NCBI GenBank assembly: GCA_019359235.1
Contig: JAHHHT010000044.1
Span: 1 to 59,970 of the forward strand
From: Oscillatoria princeps RMCB-10
GTDB taxonomy: Bacteria; Cyanobacteriota; Cyanobacteriia; Cyanobacteriales; Oscillatoriaceae
Length of the DNA stretch: 59,970 bases
Direction of reading: 5' to 3'
Part shown: piece after piece, positions 25,752 through 35,803 of the stretch
How the letters are laid out: each line of letters opens with the position of its first letter
How positions within the stretch are numbered: position 1 is the stretch's first letter
Translations under genes and position numbers: made by a program
Notes under the pieces: generated by a model
Seen by the model: the letters and a program-made list of their open reading frames with translations, nothing else
Told to the model about the DNA's origin: nothing
Database searches by the model: none

Positions 25752-25798
25752 AGGTGTTAGGTGTTAGGTGTTAGGTGGCAGGTGTTAGGTGTCCGAGG
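25752..25798. repeat. GGTGTTA heptamer tandem repeat (STRR)
   Basis: Five or more consecutive or near-consecutive copies of the 7-mer GGTGTTA, one altered to GGTGGCA, start 2 bases after the stop of the DUF3685 gene. A further GGTGTTATGTG occurs near 25844. Length variation by slippage is likely. Confidence 0.85.
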
Positions 25799-25937
25799 TG
25801 CCGGCATCTCAGGAAAAAGCTTCCCGCACAGATGTGCAACTTAGGTGTTATGTGCCGCCGGGGCTCAGCGGTGCGGCGGTCGGTGTCTGAGGTGCGGGCA
25901 CCTCACTCTCCAACCCCTATCCCCCAACCCCTATCCC

Positions 25938-26291
25938 CTATCCGCTATTCATTGATTGGCCCAGGCCAAGTGCTACCACTTCCTCTAGGGTGTAGGGTTT
26001 GCCGGTGTGAGCGTTAACCGGCTGCAGCACTTTCAGCAAAATATCTATAGTCGGCAGGGACGGTCTTTTGACAAAACCGTTTTCGTATCGGTTGATCGTT
26101 GAAGCCGATACCCCAAAGGCGCTATCCTCGCCTGCCTCTGAGCCCACACCATGCAGTCTGGCTTCAAACTCTCGCACAGCACGCTCTAGCTCCGCTAGGC
26201 TACAGCCCTTGGCCTCTCTTGCTTCAGTGAGGATGGCACCAATAGCCCGCAATCCGTCAGGTGTGAATTTTGTCTTTCCTCTACCGGCCAC
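25938..26291 (-). CDS. XRE-family helix-turn-helix regulator
   Basis: The 117-residue protein is a Cro/CI-type (XRE) DNA-binding protein. Helix 1 and 2 are GAILTEAREAKGCSLAELER; a ~25-residue insertion (EFEARLHGVGSEAGEDSAFG) precedes the recognition helix VSASTINRYENGFVKRPSLP, and IDILLKVLQPVNAHTGKPYT follows. The split helix-turn-helix is unusual but the VSxSTINRYE signature is clear. It is divergently placed against the gene at 26466, with a palindromic site in between that overlaps a promoter. Autoregulation and repression of the divergent gene are therefore likely, though inferred. There is no toxin partner with a recognisable domain on the same strand. Confidence 0.8.
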   Translation of the reverse strand: MAGRGKTKFTPDGLRAIGAILTEAREAKGCSLAELERAVREFEARLHGVGSEAGEDSAFGVSASTINRYENGFVKRPSLPTIDILLKVLQPVNAHTGKPYTLEEVVALGLGQSMNSG

Positions 26292-26366
26292 TTTAAATTA
26301 GCCCAGCGTACAGTCCTTTTTCATTATTGCATTTCCTGCGCCTTGAAAAAAAACTTCCCCACCCCC

Positions 26367-26397
26367 TTGACGTTGTTGGATATATAGTATACTATAT
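26367..26397 (+). promoter_or_regulatory. Rightward promoter overlapped by a 16-bp palindrome (candidate XRE operator)
   Basis: ATATAGTATACTATAT at 26382-26397 is a perfect 16-bp palindrome centred in the gap between two divergent genes. TTGACG at 26367 and TATACT at 26388 form a plausible -35/-10 pair (15-base spacer) for the rightward gene, with the -10 inside the palindrome. Binding of the XRE protein would block it. Confidence 0.6.
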
Positions 26398-26465
26398 TAA
26401 AGGGAGGAAAAAAAGAACCACCCGGGCCCAAAGGAGCCGCTAGGTGGCCAAAAATAACAAAAAAT

Positions 26466-26828
26466 ATGTCAAATTTAACTACAATCTACCACAAGGTCAA
26501 CCCCAAAGAATTCGATATCACCCCACAGGTGATCGCCGAGATAACGGATATCCCGGTGTCCCAGATTCGGCGAATCGTAAAGAAAGATTACGTGATTCTG
26601 GTGCACCGGTGGCACATGCTGTCGGTGTTTGTCAGCTATCGCAAGGTGGGCGAGTGGCTTTTGAAGCTGGAGTTGCGGATTCGCCAGTGTGCCACCCTTG
26701 AGGAGCTTATGGAATGGAAGGGTCTGCTGGCGCGGGAATACAAGCGCTTCAAGTATCCCCGGGCGTGGGTGGAAAAGCTAAACCTGGCTTGGCACCAGCG
26801 ACAGTGGCAGGTGGTGTTGGGCATATGA
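26466..26828 (+). CDS. Protein of unknown function, divergent from XRE regulator
   Basis: The 120-residue product is soluble, rich in Trp, Arg and Lys, and has the look of a folded alpha/beta protein: DITPQVIAEITDIPVSQIRR resembles a helix-turn-helix-like N-terminus. A region KVGEWLLKLELRIRQCATLE and a basic C-terminus KRFKYPRAWVEKLNLAW follow. I do not recognise the family. The ATG at 26466 has no close Shine-Dalgarno; AAGGAG stands before a GTG at 26444 that opens a different frame of 85 codons. Translation might therefore begin in that frame, or the leader frame could regulate this one. The protein quality of this frame is better, so I call this one the gene. Confidence 0.6.
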   Translation: MSNLTTIYHKVNPKEFDITPQVIAEITDIPVSQIRRIVKKDYVILVHRWHMLSVFVSYRKVGEWLLKLELRIRQCATLEELMEWKGLLAREYKRFKYPRAWVEKLNLAWHQRQWQVVLGI

Positions 26829-27599
26829 CCCCGGGTCTGGTTTTTGGCTAACTGTCCCATGCCATCAATGGGCTAATGCGCCGCCGGCACTGGAGGCACG
26901 AGTTGCGATAGCCGGCAGGTTCTGTGCTGGCCATTTGCCTGAATCGAGCCACCGGCGCATCCGAATAACAGCCAGTTCACCGGCACTTTTACCCCCGCTT
27001 CCGGGCGAGGGGGGGCAACAATTAGGCCCGCTTTCTGACAGGCGCACGCGGTGCAAACAGCACGGCCCACAGTTGGGCAAAACCGGCAGTTTCACCACGC
27101 CAGCGGGAAGCTTTCCCCGACTATTGTGCCGGTCAGTCGCGGGCGCTTTGGAACCCTACCGCTCCACAGGCGTCGTTTCTCGATCGGCGGCGAGCAATCG
27201 CTGACTCGTGACGGAGAGTGCCGGCGTTAACACTCAGACAATTCTGGGAAAACTTTTTATATAGATCGGTGAAAAGCTGTGTGAGGAGGGCGTCGCCGAG
27301 CTAAAAACCAGTGGCAAACTCTCTCCCACTCTGGAGATTTATTTCCAGCCACGTGAAGCGCTCTTTGTGCTGTGTCCGCACTCTCTCGTATCCGCCCGTT
27401 CTGGAAAAGCCCCCCGCCACACCCGCTCATCCCCTCCGGGCAAAAGGCCGTCAGAAAGCCTAACCGGCTGCCCTTTTAACAAAATAAAACAGTAGTTAAC
27501 AAAACTTAAAATTTATCAACAAATCTAATCAATTAGACCTACATTATATCAACTTATTGCAAGTTTTTTCAGATGAATTCAGAAGTTGAGGTAATGAAA
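26829..27599. other. Long intergenic region
   Basis: No supported gene. The first ~600 bases are G/C-rich with many GCCGG motifs; the last ~100 (27478-27575) are A/T-rich and probably hold the promoter of the next gene. Confidence 0.45.
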
Positions 27600-27953
27600 A
27601 TGGACGCCAACAGAAAAATCACTCGCATAGTCGAAACTGATGGCCATAAGAGCGAAATCGGCAGCCTGCTAACAGTAGAGCGCTGGAAAGACATAAATCA
27701 TTTGCAGAGGAGGCAGCAGCAGCGGGCAATCAGTAATGCCATGATTCAGGTTGCCCTCATGTATGGGCGCAAGGGATTCAGCAGAGGGGCAACGCTCTAT
27801 ACCCTCAATGACCGGAGCTTGCGGGAAACTCCTTATTATAAATATATTGATGTTTTGAGAGGGTTAACAGTTGTCTGTCTTGCCGGCCCCCCCAACCCAG
27901 AAATTATCACCGCCTATTGGAACGAAAAAACCAAACGTCGGGTTCGCAAATAG
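27600..27953 (+). CDS. DUF4258-like small protein
   Basis: From the ATG at 27600 the product has 117 residues; this start has GAGG 7 bases upstream, unlike the first in-frame ATG at 27573. The pattern HLQRRQQQRAISNAMIQVAL, a mid-region with GRKGFSRGATLYTLND, then LTVVCLAGPPNPEIITAYWN matches the shape of DUF4258 proteins. These are small alpha/beta proteins distantly related to RelE-type toxins, with a His-x-x-x-R start and a final strand ending ITAYW. No antitoxin gene is visible next to it. The assignment is from pattern memory and moderate. The last residues are strongly basic (KTKRRVRK), which fits nucleic-acid binding. Confidence 0.55.
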   Translation: MDANRKITRIVETDGHKSEIGSLLTVERWKDINHLQRRQQQRAISNAMIQVALMYGRKGFSRGATLYTLNDRSLRETPYYKYIDVLRGLTVVCLAGPPNPEIITAYWNEKTKRRVRK

Positions 27954-28375
27954 CGCCCAACTAAATGCCCGGGCTGAACCGCACGCAGCGACAGCCCGAG
28001 GCGACACGCCATTTTTTATAATATTGTTGAATACTCATCATTTATAAAAGCGGATATCAGAAAGTAGGCTTGTAGGGAAACATGCCGGACGTAGCAGCCA
28101 ATAAATTTATTATAACCAATTAACCGTAATTTATAAAATGCGTAGGGGAAGGCCCCAGGGGGGCGGTGCCGGTAGGGGCCGCAGGGGGGGGCCAATTGCG
28201 CCCGCTCCGCGACCGGCGCCAGCTGGGGGGTAGGGGCAGGCCACCCACGGAGACTGCCCCCACCGGCGGCAGAGCCCGCAACAATTCCTTTGGCAAAAGA
28301 GCCGGTAGCGGGTTCATTTACCGGCTCTTTTAGGACGAAGCCCGACTGCGGATCGCCAATGCCCAATCCCCAATT

Positions 28376-28442
28376 TCCAATCCGGGCATCCGGGCATCCG
28401 GGCATCCATGCATCCGGGCATCCATGCATCCGGGCATCCAAA
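28376..28442. repeat. GGGCATC/CATGCATC heptamer repeats (STRR)
   Basis: A run of 7-mers (GGGCATC, with ATGCATC variants) in eight or nine copies. The same heptad is found near 19540. The surrounding region 27954-28454 has no gene; it includes a palindromic GGCCACCCACGGAGACTGCC repeat near 28240. Confidence 0.8.
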
Positions 28443-28454
28443 ATTCCCTAACCC

Positions 28455-29516
28455 CTAACCCCTGAAAGTTGCTGCCATCTCCGCTCGCTCCAAACAAGCC
28501 CTCAACTTTGCAGCCATAACCTGTACGTTCGGCTCTTTCAAAATCCCAGTGTGGTCGCCTGGAACGTCGTGCACCTCCAATCCTCCAGCCGCAAACAAGC
28601 CCCACCCCAATTCCGGGTCAGCGTAATAGGGGTCAAATTCATTGCGCTCCATCGCCCGGAATAAAACCATTTTGCCCGGGTAGGGTTGCGGTGCGTAGTT
28701 TGTGAATGCCTGACGGCGAACCATCTGGCGGACATCGCGCTGTGCCCCCCTTCAGGGCAACCTCAGCAGCCGCAGGGGCGGGTTCGCCCGAACCCTTTGC
28801 CGCGCAGCCAGATATATTGACAAACCCGCCCCACCGTCCCGCCGGCTGCCACCGTCAAACTTGCCATAAATCCTGCCGGTGATACCGAGAAGCTTATGCA
28901 AGCTTAATGAAAGCCTCCGCCAACCCTTGTTGAGAGCGTAGGAGAGTCCTTCTCGTGAAAAATTATGCAAATGAAGAGAAAGCCGCTCAGCTAATGGCAA
29001 TTGTTTCCTATCGCCCGGAACTAGAGAATCAAGCAAAGCCAAAAGACTGACTGTCTCACCTTGCGCCCGCAACTGCTGCGCCATCTCAAACGCCACCAAG
29101 CCTCCAAACGATTCGCCGGCCAGAAAATAGGGCCCCTCAGGCTGGAGAGTTCGTATTTGTTTGAGGTAGCGACTCGCCAGCTGCGGCACATTGCTTAAGG
29201 CGGCAAGCTGTTTTTCTGGCAAGTCCGCTGTCAGCAGGTCAACTTCATCCGGCAGGTACACCCCATAAACTGGCCGGTCGGCATCGAGGTGACGCGCCAA
29301 ATCGTAATAGAGCAATATTCCGTAAATGCAGAACACAGGGGGTTTGCTGCCGCCCCCCCTTTCAGGGCAACTCAGCAGCACCAGCGATTCCTCTGGCGCT
29401 GAGAATCCTTGCTGGCGGAGAACAAGAGCCAGTTCCTCAACCGTCGGTGCCTGGAAGATAGCAGGCAGGGGAAGCTCTTTACCGAACACCTCGCGGATTT
29501 TAGAGGACAGCCGCAC
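28455..29516 (-). pseudogene. NRPS terminal thioesterase, disrupted
   Basis: The frame from 29516 holds the end of a carrier domain (SSKIREVFGKELPLPAIFQ) and then a type I thioesterase, which releases the finished peptide. The GxSxG nucleophile is in YFLAGESFGGLVAFEMAQQL. Near 28833 the frame runs into an inserted interspersed repeat (28773-28833) and ends. The C-terminus of the thioesterase, with the catalytic His in VPGDHTGILKEP, continues in another frame at 28455-28724. A working thioesterase therefore cannot be made without repair. This is the 3-prime end of the NRPS locus transcribed leftward from 35685. Confidence 0.8.
28773..28833. repeat. GGGGCGGGTT...AACCCGCCCC interspersed repeat inside the thioesterase
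   Basis: About 61 bp bounded by complementary GGGGCGGGTT and AACCCGCCCC. A similar 63-bp element lies at 41908-41970. Here it interrupts the thioesterase coding sequence, so it was probably inserted after the gene had formed. Confidence 0.65.
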
Positions 29517-31189
29517 AGCTGCAGCCAGTGCCCCAATAGCTCAAAGAAGTTGTCCTTTACCCCCACAGGTCTAATGCCCAAAACCTCCTGCCAAATCTGC
29601 GCTAGCTGCAGCTCCAAAGTATCTTGGGGCGCACCGGCAGTTGCTTCCAACTCCGGGCGTTCTGTGTCCGGGAAGGGCAGCGCCCGCCGGTCTATCTTGC
29701 CGTTGGGTGTCAGCGGCAGTTCCTTGAGCGTCACCAGGCTATTAGGCACCATGTAATCGGGCAGCAACTCCAAAGAGGAAGCGGCGCAGCTCGCGAGGAA
29801 AGCCGGTGCGAACTCTGGCTGCGGGACAGCGTAGGCCACAAGACGCTTTTCACCCGTTGCGTCTTCCCAAACCCTGACTGCTGCCTGCCGCACAGCCGGG
29901 TGGAGAGCTAAAGCCCCCTCGATTTCTCCTAGCTCAATGCGGAAGCCACGGATTTTCACCTGTAGGGGCAGACCCTCGTGGCTGCCCGCACGACCGGCTT
30001 TTCGCTTCAGTTCCGTCTGGACTGTACCGCCCCAAATCCCCCGTCTTGTAAAGCCGGTCAGCCGCTGTTAAAGTAAACGGATTTGTAACAAATCGCTGCC
30101 GGCTGAGAGCCTGTGAGCCCAGGTATCCCAATGCCAAGTAGGGGGTGCGAACATAAATCTCTCCCAGTTCGCCAAAAGGGCGAGCTGCTGTTCCCGGTTT
30201 AAAACTAGCAATTGAACATCCTTAATGCCTCTGCCGGCGGGAATTCGATAGGGGTTTGGGAATTGGGAATGGGGGGCCGGGATTAGGGGATTTGGGGATT
30301 TTTCTGTTTCTGTTTGTTTGGCGCTGTCTGCTGTTCCCTCAGTGGGCACGATATAGTATGCCATTGCCTGAGGCGTTTCTGTGGCTCTATAGAAGTTGAC
30401 GCAAGTGACGGAGGGAGCCAAGGAGCGCATCAAAGCGACATCCCGACAAGTGAGCGCATCTGCGCCAAAGAAGGCACGAGCGTTGATGGTCGCAAGGCGC
30501 TGGGCGCTGGGAATGGGTGATTGTTCGGCCTGTCCTAGGTCGGTGTTCCGCGAGCGGTGCCTTAAAGCTCAAGAGCTGTCCCATTGCCGGTGTCAGGTGA
30601 GCGACGCTAATCCGCATCTGGCTCATCCAGTCAGCCTGCCTGCCGGGAGCTGTTATCTTTTCTGGATCGGGGATGAGTGAGGTGCAGCCCTTCCACAGCG
30701 GCGTGAAGATATCCCGCAGCAAGGGGTCGTGGGAAAGTCCGGACAGCATGCTGAAGCGGTCGGACTCGCTGAGAGCGAAGGTCTGAGTGTGCCAGTGCAA
30801 GAAATGGGAGAGGGGTCTGTGGGTTCCTAAAATCCCTTTTGGCTTGCCGGTGGAGCCGGAAGTGAAGGCAATATAAGCCAAGTCGTCGGGAGCAACTGTT
30901 ATTTCTGGCGCTTCAGCCGAAAAGTCTTTTAAGAGGTTGCGCAGCGCGGCTGCGGTTTGGGGGAGCGCCAGCCGGCACGCCATGCTGTGACAAATTCTTC
31001 CAGTGCCGGTGGGATCGCTCCCGCCGCTTCCATTTGGATACAAGCTTTGGGCTGAACCTGCCGCAGGCAGTCAATCAAACGCTCTGCTGGATACTTGGCG
31101 TCTAGAATCACGAAAGCGGCACCGGCTTTGAGAATTCCCAGTAACGCCAAAACCATTCTAAGCGCTGCGGTGGGCGTAAATGGCAACAA
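29372..31189 (-). pseudogene. NRPS module 2 adenylation and carrier domains, multiply frameshifted
   Basis: Adenylation motifs appear in order but in at least four frames. They are LALLGILKAGAAFVILDAKY (frame ending 30929), LAYIAFTSGSTGKPKGI with LSGLSHDPLLRDIFTPLWKG (30387-31043), NFYRATETPQAMAYYIVP and IPAGRGIKDVQLLVLN (30068-30433), DRLYKTGDLGRYSPDG (29934-30137), and KIRGFRIELGEIEGAL with LPLTPNGKIDRRALPFPDTE (29372-29959). The carrier site reads DNFFELLGHWLQL instead of the usual GGHS, so the phosphopantetheine Ser is lost. A low-complexity GGGATT-type repeat (about 30249-30310) is inserted between the A5 and A6 motifs. The binding-pocket stretch HDPLLRDIF has a normal Asp in place of the amino-group anchor, so an amino acid substrate is likely; its identity is not clear. 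Confidence 0.82.
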
Positions 31190-31293
31190 TATCTTGCTTT
31201 CCTGCGCCCTGCGCCCGCATCTTTGTTGGCGATTTGATTGCTTTTTTCATCTCCGTTGCGCGTAAGTAAAGCTTTCTGTTCTGTCCGCAACTG

Positions 31294-32713
31294 CTAAGCG
31301 TTCAGGAACGCGCTTGGCCTGCTGGCTTGCATCGGGTGTGAGGTGGGTAAAACCATTGCAAGGAAAGGGGTTGAGCGGGATTGGGCAAGAGGGCAAGAGC
31401 TTTTCGGAGTGACTAGAGAGAGCCGAGTGACTGTTTCAGCGGGGTTGTGAACAATTTGCTCCAGCATGTGATGGAGTTGGGCCCGCAGGTGGGCCAGAAG
31501 CTCGGAGTCAAACAAATCGGCACTGTAAACAAATTCCAGATGGATGCCCTCTGGCTTTTCTCGGGTCTGTGGGTTAAGTCGAATTTGGAATCCAGTTGGG
31601 AATGGGGGAGGTTTTCAGCGGTGACGCCGGTCAAAACCAGGCGGTTTTCTTGCAAGTTGAGCAGGTTAAAAAATACCTGAAACAGCGGCGTGCGACTCAA
31701 ATCCCGCTGCGGCTGCAGTTCCTCTACCAGCTTGCTCGTTGGGCAGGTCTTGGTGAGCGTAAGCCTCTAGGGCAACCAGGCGCACCCGCCCCAGCAGCTC
31801 CAGAAAAGTGGGATTGCCCTGCAAGTGGGTGCGAAAAACTAGGGTGTTGACGAAGAATCCAATCAGCGGCTCGATTTCCGCCCGGTTGCGACCGGCTTTT
31901 CGTTGAGCCGACCGCTATATCTTCTTGCCCGGTCTGCCGGTAGAGCAACGTTTGGAAAGCTGCCAGCAGAGTCATAAACAGGGTCACTCCTTCCCGCCGC
32001 GACAGCGCTTTGAGAGCCTCGCTCAGCTCGGGGGACAGGAGCAAAGATTGGCCCCTTGCCCCGGATGTTAGCACTGCCGGTCGCGGGCGGTCTGCCGGCT
32101 TTCTCCAGCACCGGCTTTCCTGCCGCTCAGCTGCTGTTTCCAGTAGGAAAGCTGGGACAAGGGGCACCTCAAGATCCAGCCACTGGCGCTGCCAGTGTGC
32201 GAAGTCGGCATACTGCACCGACAGCTCGGGCAGAGGGAACGGCTTGCCCCGGCAAGACGCTTCGTAGAGCGCTGCCAGTTCCTGGAAGAAGATGAGTACT
32301 GACCAGCCGTCGAAGACAGTGTGGTGAACTGCCAGCAGCAGTACGTGATCCTGGGAGCTCTCGCGCAGCAAGAGAGCTCGCAGTAACGGGCCTCGGGCCA
32401 GGTCGAAAGGCCGCCCGGCTTCCTCCCGGATCAGCCGCCCGACTTCCAGATGCCGGTGTTCCGGAGGCAGCGGCTGCAAGTCTACCACCGGCAGCGCTGT
32501 CGCCAAAGCTGGGGCGATGACTTGCACCGGCTGCCCCTCCACCTGTTCAAAGACAGTCCGCAAGGCTCGCGCAAGCCGCACGATTTCGCTGATGCTGCGA
32601 TCCATTGCGGGCACATATCGCGAGCCGCATGAAAAGCGAATCGCTTGCGGGATGTTGTAAGCTGAGCTTCCAGGCTGCAATTGGTCTAAGAACCACAGGC
32701 CCTGCTTCGGCAT
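31294..32713 (-). pseudogene. NRPS module 2 condensation domain, frameshifted
   Basis: The long frame to 31724 carries a condensation domain: PKQGLWFLDQLQPGSSAYNI, the active site AVHHTVFDGWSV (HHxxxDG intact), and YADFAHWQRQWL. After GQEDIAVGS the frame is lost. The C-terminal parts continue as SRTPLFQVFFNLLNLQENRL (31413-31700 frame) and FDSELLAHLRAQLHHMLEQI (31294-31515 frame). The expected IGFFVNTL region between them is garbled. The domain is of the ordinary L-amino-acid condensing kind by its HHTxFDGWS motif, but it is broken. Confidence 0.8.
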
Positions 32714-32830
32714 TGGAGAGCGGCACAGCCCCCGGACGCTCTACCGGCAAGGGCGGGCGGAGCGAGCCGGCTGGAAGATCCCCCCCTGGCTGTCTCAATC
32801 GCCTCCGCCAGTCCGCGAATCGTGGGAGAT

Positions 32831-34688
32831 TCAAACAGACAGCGCAAGGGCAACTCCACCTGGAAGCTGCGGCTTGCCCCGGGATACTATTTGGGTGGCG
32901 AGCAAGGAATGCCCCCCCAGTTCAAAGAAATTGTCGCTGACGCCCAGTTTTTGCACACCGAGCACTTCCGTCCAGATGCCGGCGAGCGCCTCCTCCACCG
33001 GCGTGCGAGGTGCGGCGGCGGTTGGTGCCGGTTGAGCGCCGCAAGAATCCGGTGCCGGCTTTCTCGAGCCGGTCTGTCTTGCCGTTGGGTGTGAGCGGCA
33101 TAGCCCCCTGATTCCCAATCCCCAAATCCCCTAATCCCGGCTGCAAAAAGGGATTGTCAATAAACCTCTCCGCAGTCAGCTCTGGCCGGTTGAGATAGCC
33201 TCTGGCCAACATGCCGCCGATATAAATTTCCCCGGGGACGCCAACCGGCACCGGCTGCCGGTGGGAGTCGAGCAGGTAAATCTGCTTGTTGGCAGTGGGG
33301 CGACCGATGGGAACAGTGCTTGGATGGCTGTCGCGAGGGCAGAGCCAAGAGGTGGCCTCAACGCACGCTTCTGTTGGCCCGTACATGTTAGACAAGTTGG
33401 CTTGCAGCTTGGCTGTATGCTGTGCGCAGACTTCTGGGGTTAGAGGTTCGCCGCCGCAGAAAACGTGCCTGAGCTGCTTGCAATTCTCAACACCCGGCTC
33501 CTCCAGGAAGACGTGCAGCATGGAGGTCACGAAGTCGAGGACAGTGATTTGATAGTTGTTAACCAGTCTGAGGATGTGAGCGCTGTCCTGATGGGCCCCT
33601 GGTGGAGCGACAATTAACTGCGCTCCAGCGGACAGGGGAGCGAATATCTGGCAGATTGAAGGCTCAAACGCCAAAGGAATTGTTTGCAAGATTCGGTCTG
33701 TCTCGGCGATCTTGAAGGCTTCCTGTCTCCAGAAAATTTGATTGCAAATCGGTCGGTGCTCCATCATCACGCCTTTGGGCTGCCCTGTGGAGCCCGACGT
33801 GTAGATGACATAGGCCAGGCAGTCAGATGTGACATTGCTGGCAGGGTTTTCAGCGCTTTGGGACGCAATTGTCTCCCAGTCTGCGTCCAGCGCGATGAGG
33901 TGCGCCCCGTGTTGGGGAAGGCTCTCCACCAAATGCTGTTGGGTGAGCAGCACCGGCACCTGAGTGTCTTGCAGCATGAAGGCTAGGCGTTCTTTGGGAC
34001 AGGCTGGGTCTAGGGGCGCAAAAGCCCCACCGGCTTTGAGGATTCCCAGCAGCCCCACGACCATTTCTAAGGAGCGCTCTAAGCAGATTCCCACCAGAAC
34101 TTCCGGTCCGACTCCGAGAGACTGCAAGTAGTGGGCCAGTTGGTTGGCGCGTTGCTGTAACTGCCGGTATGTTAGAGAGGCGACTCGGCGCTTTGCGTCT
34201 TCAAAAACCACTGCAACTGAATCGGGGGTTCGCTCGACTTGCGCGTCAAAGAGCCGGTGCAGGCAGGCATCTTTGGGGTAATTTGTCTCGGTGCTATTCC
34301 ACTCGACTAGGATCTGATACCGCTCTTGCGCCGCAAGCAGGGGCAATTCTGCCAGACACTGGCAGGGATTGGCAGCTATGCTTTCTAGCAAGGTCTGAAT
34401 GTGTCCCAGCATGCGGGTGATGGTGCTGTCGTCGAATCGGTGCCGGTCGTATTTGATTTTGAGCGAGAGTTCTGCGCCCGCATACGCCGCCAAAGTCAGG
34501 GGATAGTTGGTTTGTTCGAGGAGGCGAACTTCTATATTTTCCCACCGGCTCCCTTGGGAGCGCAAGGTGGAATTTAACGGGCTGTTTTCAAATACCAGGA
34601 TGCTGTCAAATAAGGGGGTTCCTGCCGGCAGTTCGCTCCACCCCTGAATTTTGACGCTTAGGCGTGTGCTCCCAGTCTCGCAAGGCAA
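32831..34688 (-). pseudogene. NRPS module 1 adenylation domain (internally deleted) and carrier domain
   Basis: The frame gives the end of a condensation domain (PLFDSILVFENSPLNS) and an adenylation domain with LTYRQLQQRANQLAHYL, LLGILKAGGAFAPLDP, YVIYTSGSTGQPKGVMMEH, NMYGPTE and GEIYIGGMLARGYLNRPEL. Right after FIDNPF the sequence becomes [13 protein letters not shown], encoded by GGGATT-type repeats at 33108-33152, and then [12 protein letters not shown] (A10). Motifs A8 and A9 are therefore deleted. The carrier domain follows in another frame (32831-33118) with an intact [20 protein letters not shown]. In the pocket, FEPSICQIF has Glu where nearly all amino-acid-activating domains have Asp. 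By eye alignment with GrsA the pocket reads E-P-C-D-F-G-M-V-E, a pattern I cannot match to a known substrate. Confidence 0.82.
33108..33152. repeat. GGGATT-type low-complexity repeat replacing part of an adenylation domain
   Basis: A run of TCCCCAAATCCCCTAATCCC-type 7-mers sits exactly where adenylation motifs A8-A9 should be. A related block is at about 30249-30310 in the second module, and similar text occurs around 4020-4090 and 19528-19600. Recombination between such dispersed repeats could have caused the deletion. Confidence 0.7.
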
Positions 34689-35685
34689 CCCACTGCGCCC
34701 GAAGTTTTTTCAGCCTAGGCAGCAGCGCATCGTCCGCCGGCACGCTGACTCGCACCGGCAGGGTGTTGATAAACAGTCCCACCATTGATTCGGCACCGGC
34801 AATCGTTGAGCGCCGGCAGGATTTGGTGGCACCAAAGATGACATCTGTCTCGCCGCTGTAGCGACTCAGAAGCAGCGCCCAAGCTCCTTGGACGAGGGTG
34901 TTGAGCGTCAGTTGGTGTTCTTTTGCTAGGGACTGCAATTGAGAAGTTGTTGCTGCCGGCAGGTGAATTTCTTGCTGTGCGAAGGCACGGGCATTTGCTG
35001 ACTCTACTCCGGGCGGGTTGATTTTTGTGAGAGGAGCTTTGTCGGCGACGAGTGGTGTCGGTGCGCTAAAGCCTCGCAAGAAATCGCGCCAAAAGTTTTG
35101 CGCTTTGGAAAAATCCTGCAGCTGCAGCCACTGGATATAGTCTCGATAAGGGCGGGGCTGTTTTAGCTGCAAGTCTTGCCCTTGGCAGAAGGCGTCGTAA
35201 AAGGCGAAGACTTCTTTAATTAGGATGAAAAAAGATAGCCGGTCGAGCAAGGCGTGATGAAAAGTACAAACGCATGAAGCGTCAGATTCGCTCAGCTGTA
35301 AAAGAGCTAAGCGCATCAGGGGCGCTCGGTTGAGTTGGAAGGCTTGTTGCCGGTCGGATTCGAGATACGCCTGCAGCAGGTTGTGCTGTTCAGATGCCGG
35401 CAGTGTGCGCCAGTCGTGGTGTTGCAGGGGAATTTTCACCTGCCTGCCGGCGCACTGAAGCGGTTCGCCCTCACCTCGAGCGTGAAAGCTTGTTCTCAAG
35501 ACTGCGTGCCGGTGTGCGACTTTCTGCCAAGCTTGTTGGAAGGCTGAGACATTCAAATTTTCATGCAGTTCAAAGATTATCTGCTCAATACCCACCCCGG
35601 AGTTCTGGGCGTAAAGGCTGTGAAACAGCATGCCCTGCTGCATGGGTGAAAGTGGGTATGAATCTACAACAGTCTCTACTTGCAT
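34606..35685 (-). pseudogene. NRPS module 1 condensation domain, 5-prime end of the NRPS gene
   Basis: Translation should start at the ATG at 35685 (MQVETVVDSYPLSPMQQGML), with the typical condensation-domain opening LSPMQQGMLFH. The active-site HHxxxD is present as FHHALLDRLSF, though the following Gly is replaced by Arg. Near LRDWEHT the frame is lost; the remainder of the domain (VKIQGWSELPAGTPLF) continues in the next frame at 34688. The usual VSGRP segment before the VESMVG block reads TKSCRRSTIAG, a further sign of decay. A condensation domain at the very start suggests that the pathway begins with an acylated or otherwise loaded starter. The gene lies 118 bp after the kynurenine monooxygenase gene and was probably its operon partner. 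Confidence 0.82.
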
Positions 35686-35803
35686 TTTAAGTGTATTCTG
35701 CTGGTTTGGCTGTGAGAGGGAACTTGTCAGTTTGTTTGGCTCGCTCTCAGATATCGCTTGCGCGAGTCCGTGAGGGAAACCTCGGCGGGGTTGTGAATAT
35801 TTG

